From Pegea sp. RAD2-039 (taxonomy: Eukaryota; Chordata; Thaliacea; Salpida; Salpidae), in assembly GCA_034620365.1 (NCBI GenBank), contig JAQGEQ010000363.1, positions 186,001-250,000 on the forward strand: 64,000 nt of DNA, given 5' to 3'. This document shows positions 62,010 through 64,000 of this stretch, in pieces (positions within the stretch are counted from its first letter, which is position 1; each line of letters starts with the position of its first letter). The notes under the pieces were generated by a model, which worked only from the letters and a program-made list of their open reading frames with translations, was not told where the DNA came from and searched no databases. A program made the translations under genes and the position numbers.

Positions 62010-64000
62010 TTTTTAAAACCTCCAACTTTTACTAAGAAGAAATGATGAACAAATTTAACTTGTTGATAGATTTGATGTCCTTAAGAAGGAAATGTGAGAG
62101 CAAACCACCAGTGAAATGAAAATGAATGATGAGACACAGCCGGAGGCTGTTAATGAATTTCTCTTCTTCAGTTTGTCCTTTTAACTCTACTTATTGAACC
62201 ATTTAATTTGATTTACGATTTTTTATTTGATAACTTTATTATTTCAGTAAATTACTTCTTAGCCATACAAATATAATCAAATTTATTTTCCTCAGTATAA
62301 AACGCTTGTCATAAAATGCCTTTTTTATTTTATGTCTCGTCTACCTAAACATTTTCAAATGATTAAATCTTCGCATTATCTACAGATTCAATTTTGTCGA
62401 TAAAATTTGGTGAAAAACATTTAGATAATATTTGTAGTTAAAACAAAATCAACTAATTTACTCCTAATGTAACCACTACAACGGCGTCCAAGCTATTCTT
62501 CATCTGATTAGCAAGTATTCATGATTTTGTTGTTCACACTGACATACTTTCAACATAAGCTTCGTCTTTATTACTTTTCTAGTTGTCTTATACAAGTTGC
62601 TAAGTAAATAAAGAACAAATATGAAATGTTCGAAAGGAAAAATTAGTAATATTAGTTTGTCGTTTTCTACAGTTTAATTAAATGATCGTGAAAATATTTA
62701 AATATCACAAAAGTATGTAAACGTTTGCTTGTTAGAACATTATTATTTTATGTTAAATCTTTGAACTAAGCAATTAGTTTGAAAAGTTTTATGGGATTAG
62801 TCTCAAAATATGGTGTTGATCTAGAAATTGTACACATAAAAATCAATCTTAACGAAAAAGAATCTTAAAATTGTAGTAATCGCAAATTGTATCTTCGATT
62901 TCTAGCAATTATCTCTAGGTTGCAGCAGACAATTTTAAGATGACAGATATAGATAAATAAGATTAAACAATTGTTGAAAGCAGTAAAATAAGTTACTTAA
63001 TAATATTGAAAGCTATAAAATAAAAAATAACATTTCATCTCATTTATGTCATAACTTGTCATTCAGTTATCTGAATCTTTAAAGCGTTTTTAAATTTATT
63101 TTATATTTTAAATTAACACAGCTGAAAAATGTATAAATGAAGCTATTATTCAAAAATGGAGCATTTAAAATTAGAAAAAATTTAAAAACTTTCATTTTTT
63201 TTGCCTACTATAATGAAAAGGCATTTAATAGCTTCAACACAATCTTTAAATCATATCATTGAAGTGATAAAGGTTTCCTTTAAAATTGTTGTTCCCAGAC
63301 TTTTAAGTTTACAGTTTTAGCATAGTTTATGAAAATGAATCATAATGTCCTTTTCTTATCTTAATTGTTTTTTTTTATGCAGCAAACGATAATATTGATT
63401 AAAATATGTTCAAATTGATATCTGTAAAGCCTGTAGTGAGGATATATTAAAAATTGTGAAAATACTTCTGTTGGATATATTTATAAAATGTTTCTTAAAC
63501 AGTGAATTTAACTTATGAATGCAATTCTTCACAAAGCTCTTCATTGTCAAAAGAAATATGTCTCGCACAATCCTTTAACTTGTAGACATCTAGAAGGCTT
63601 CGAAAAAGTAAAATTGATTTTATATAAATCTACAAATTTCTGTGTACCTACTTTATCTATTATTACACATTTAACTTAAAACAAAACGCATTTATAAAAC
63701 AACTATGCAACAAGTGAAGGAAATCTTGTATATTTAGTAAGTATGTTGAAACTAATCAGATTAACAAATTGTTTAAATGATTTGCTTTTATGTAAACCCA
63801 AAATTTACTCATGTTGTTAGCTTGCATTTTTTAATCGGTAAAACTTTGAATAAACTCTCCATTATGTTTGCTAGAGGCGAACAATAAACAAAACAAACTA
63901 GTTTAAACGTATTTGTTTCAATGATAAACTTTAATTAGTTTTCTAAGAAAATATTTCAGATCAATGATTTTTTAAATTATAGTAACCAGGTTTACTAAGT
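62010..64000. other. A+T-rich upstream region, no gene seen
   Basis: About 2 kb upstream of the minus-strand plakin-repeat gene. It should contain that gene's promoter and 5' UTR. A small perfect hairpin, ACAGCC-GGA-GGCTGT, lies at 62136-62150. Beyond that I see only A+T-rich sequence with no open frame worth reporting, no RNA gene and no recognisable repeat. Confidence 0.5.

Overview
The window looks like nuclear DNA of a compact animal genome. Coding genes are broken by many very short GT-AG introns, mostly about 45-60 nt with pyrimidine-rich TTTTAG or TTTCAG acceptors, and they are separated by very A+T-rich, non-coding stretches. The gene content (a multi-domain lactase-phlorizin-hydrolase-like glycosidase, GMPPA, CWC15, NAA40, plakin repeats, GCC2/GCC3-type cysteine-rich repeats) points to a metazoan. 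Tiny introns, high A+T and giant cysteine-rich membrane proteins fit an early-branching lineage such as a sponge, but I cannot fix the taxon from sequence alone.

Layout: (1) 1-8437, plus strand: 3' part of a membrane-anchored protein with four tandem glycoside hydrolase family 1 (GH1) domains. The first two have lost the catalytic glutamates and the last two keep them. (2) 8646-11146, minus: complete nine-exon GMPPA, tail-to-tail with the glycosidase. (3) 11147-14669: intergenic, with an unusual CpG-bearing patch and TATA box near 12120-12740, the likely promoter side of CWC15. (4) 14670-15314, plus: CWC15, one coding exon. (5) 15965-17491, plus: an unrecognised 508-residue basic and Ser-rich protein with an AT-hook-like motif. 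(6) 19541-21238, plus: NAA40 histone N-alpha-acetyltransferase, with its first codons not located. (7) 23356-56238, plus: one giant gene of roughly 120 exons and perhaps 8,000 residues (hand estimate). It encodes a signal peptide, about a hundred cysteine-rich repeats, a juxtamembrane region with a tetra-arginine site and a cupredoxin-like domain, one transmembrane helix, a cytoplasmic module of LPIxG/DPxTG repeats, a long charged coiled coil and a conserved-looking C-terminal globular domain. (8) 58565-62009, minus: a four-exon, 538-residue single-pass membrane protein whose cytoplasmic part is a desmoplakin/plectin-type repeat domain. (9) 62010-64000: no gene seen.

GMPPA, CWC15 and NAA40 are housekeeping genes. 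The striking part is the last 40 kb, where two transmembrane proteins with plakin or plakin-like cytoplasmic modules lie tail to tail. The giant one looks like a cell-surface or matrix-facing molecule linked to the cytoskeleton. The smaller one looks like a membrane anchor for intermediate-filament-like polymers. A shared role in adhesion or cortical scaffolding is my inference. No CRISPR array, tRNA, rRNA or recognisable mobile element was found.
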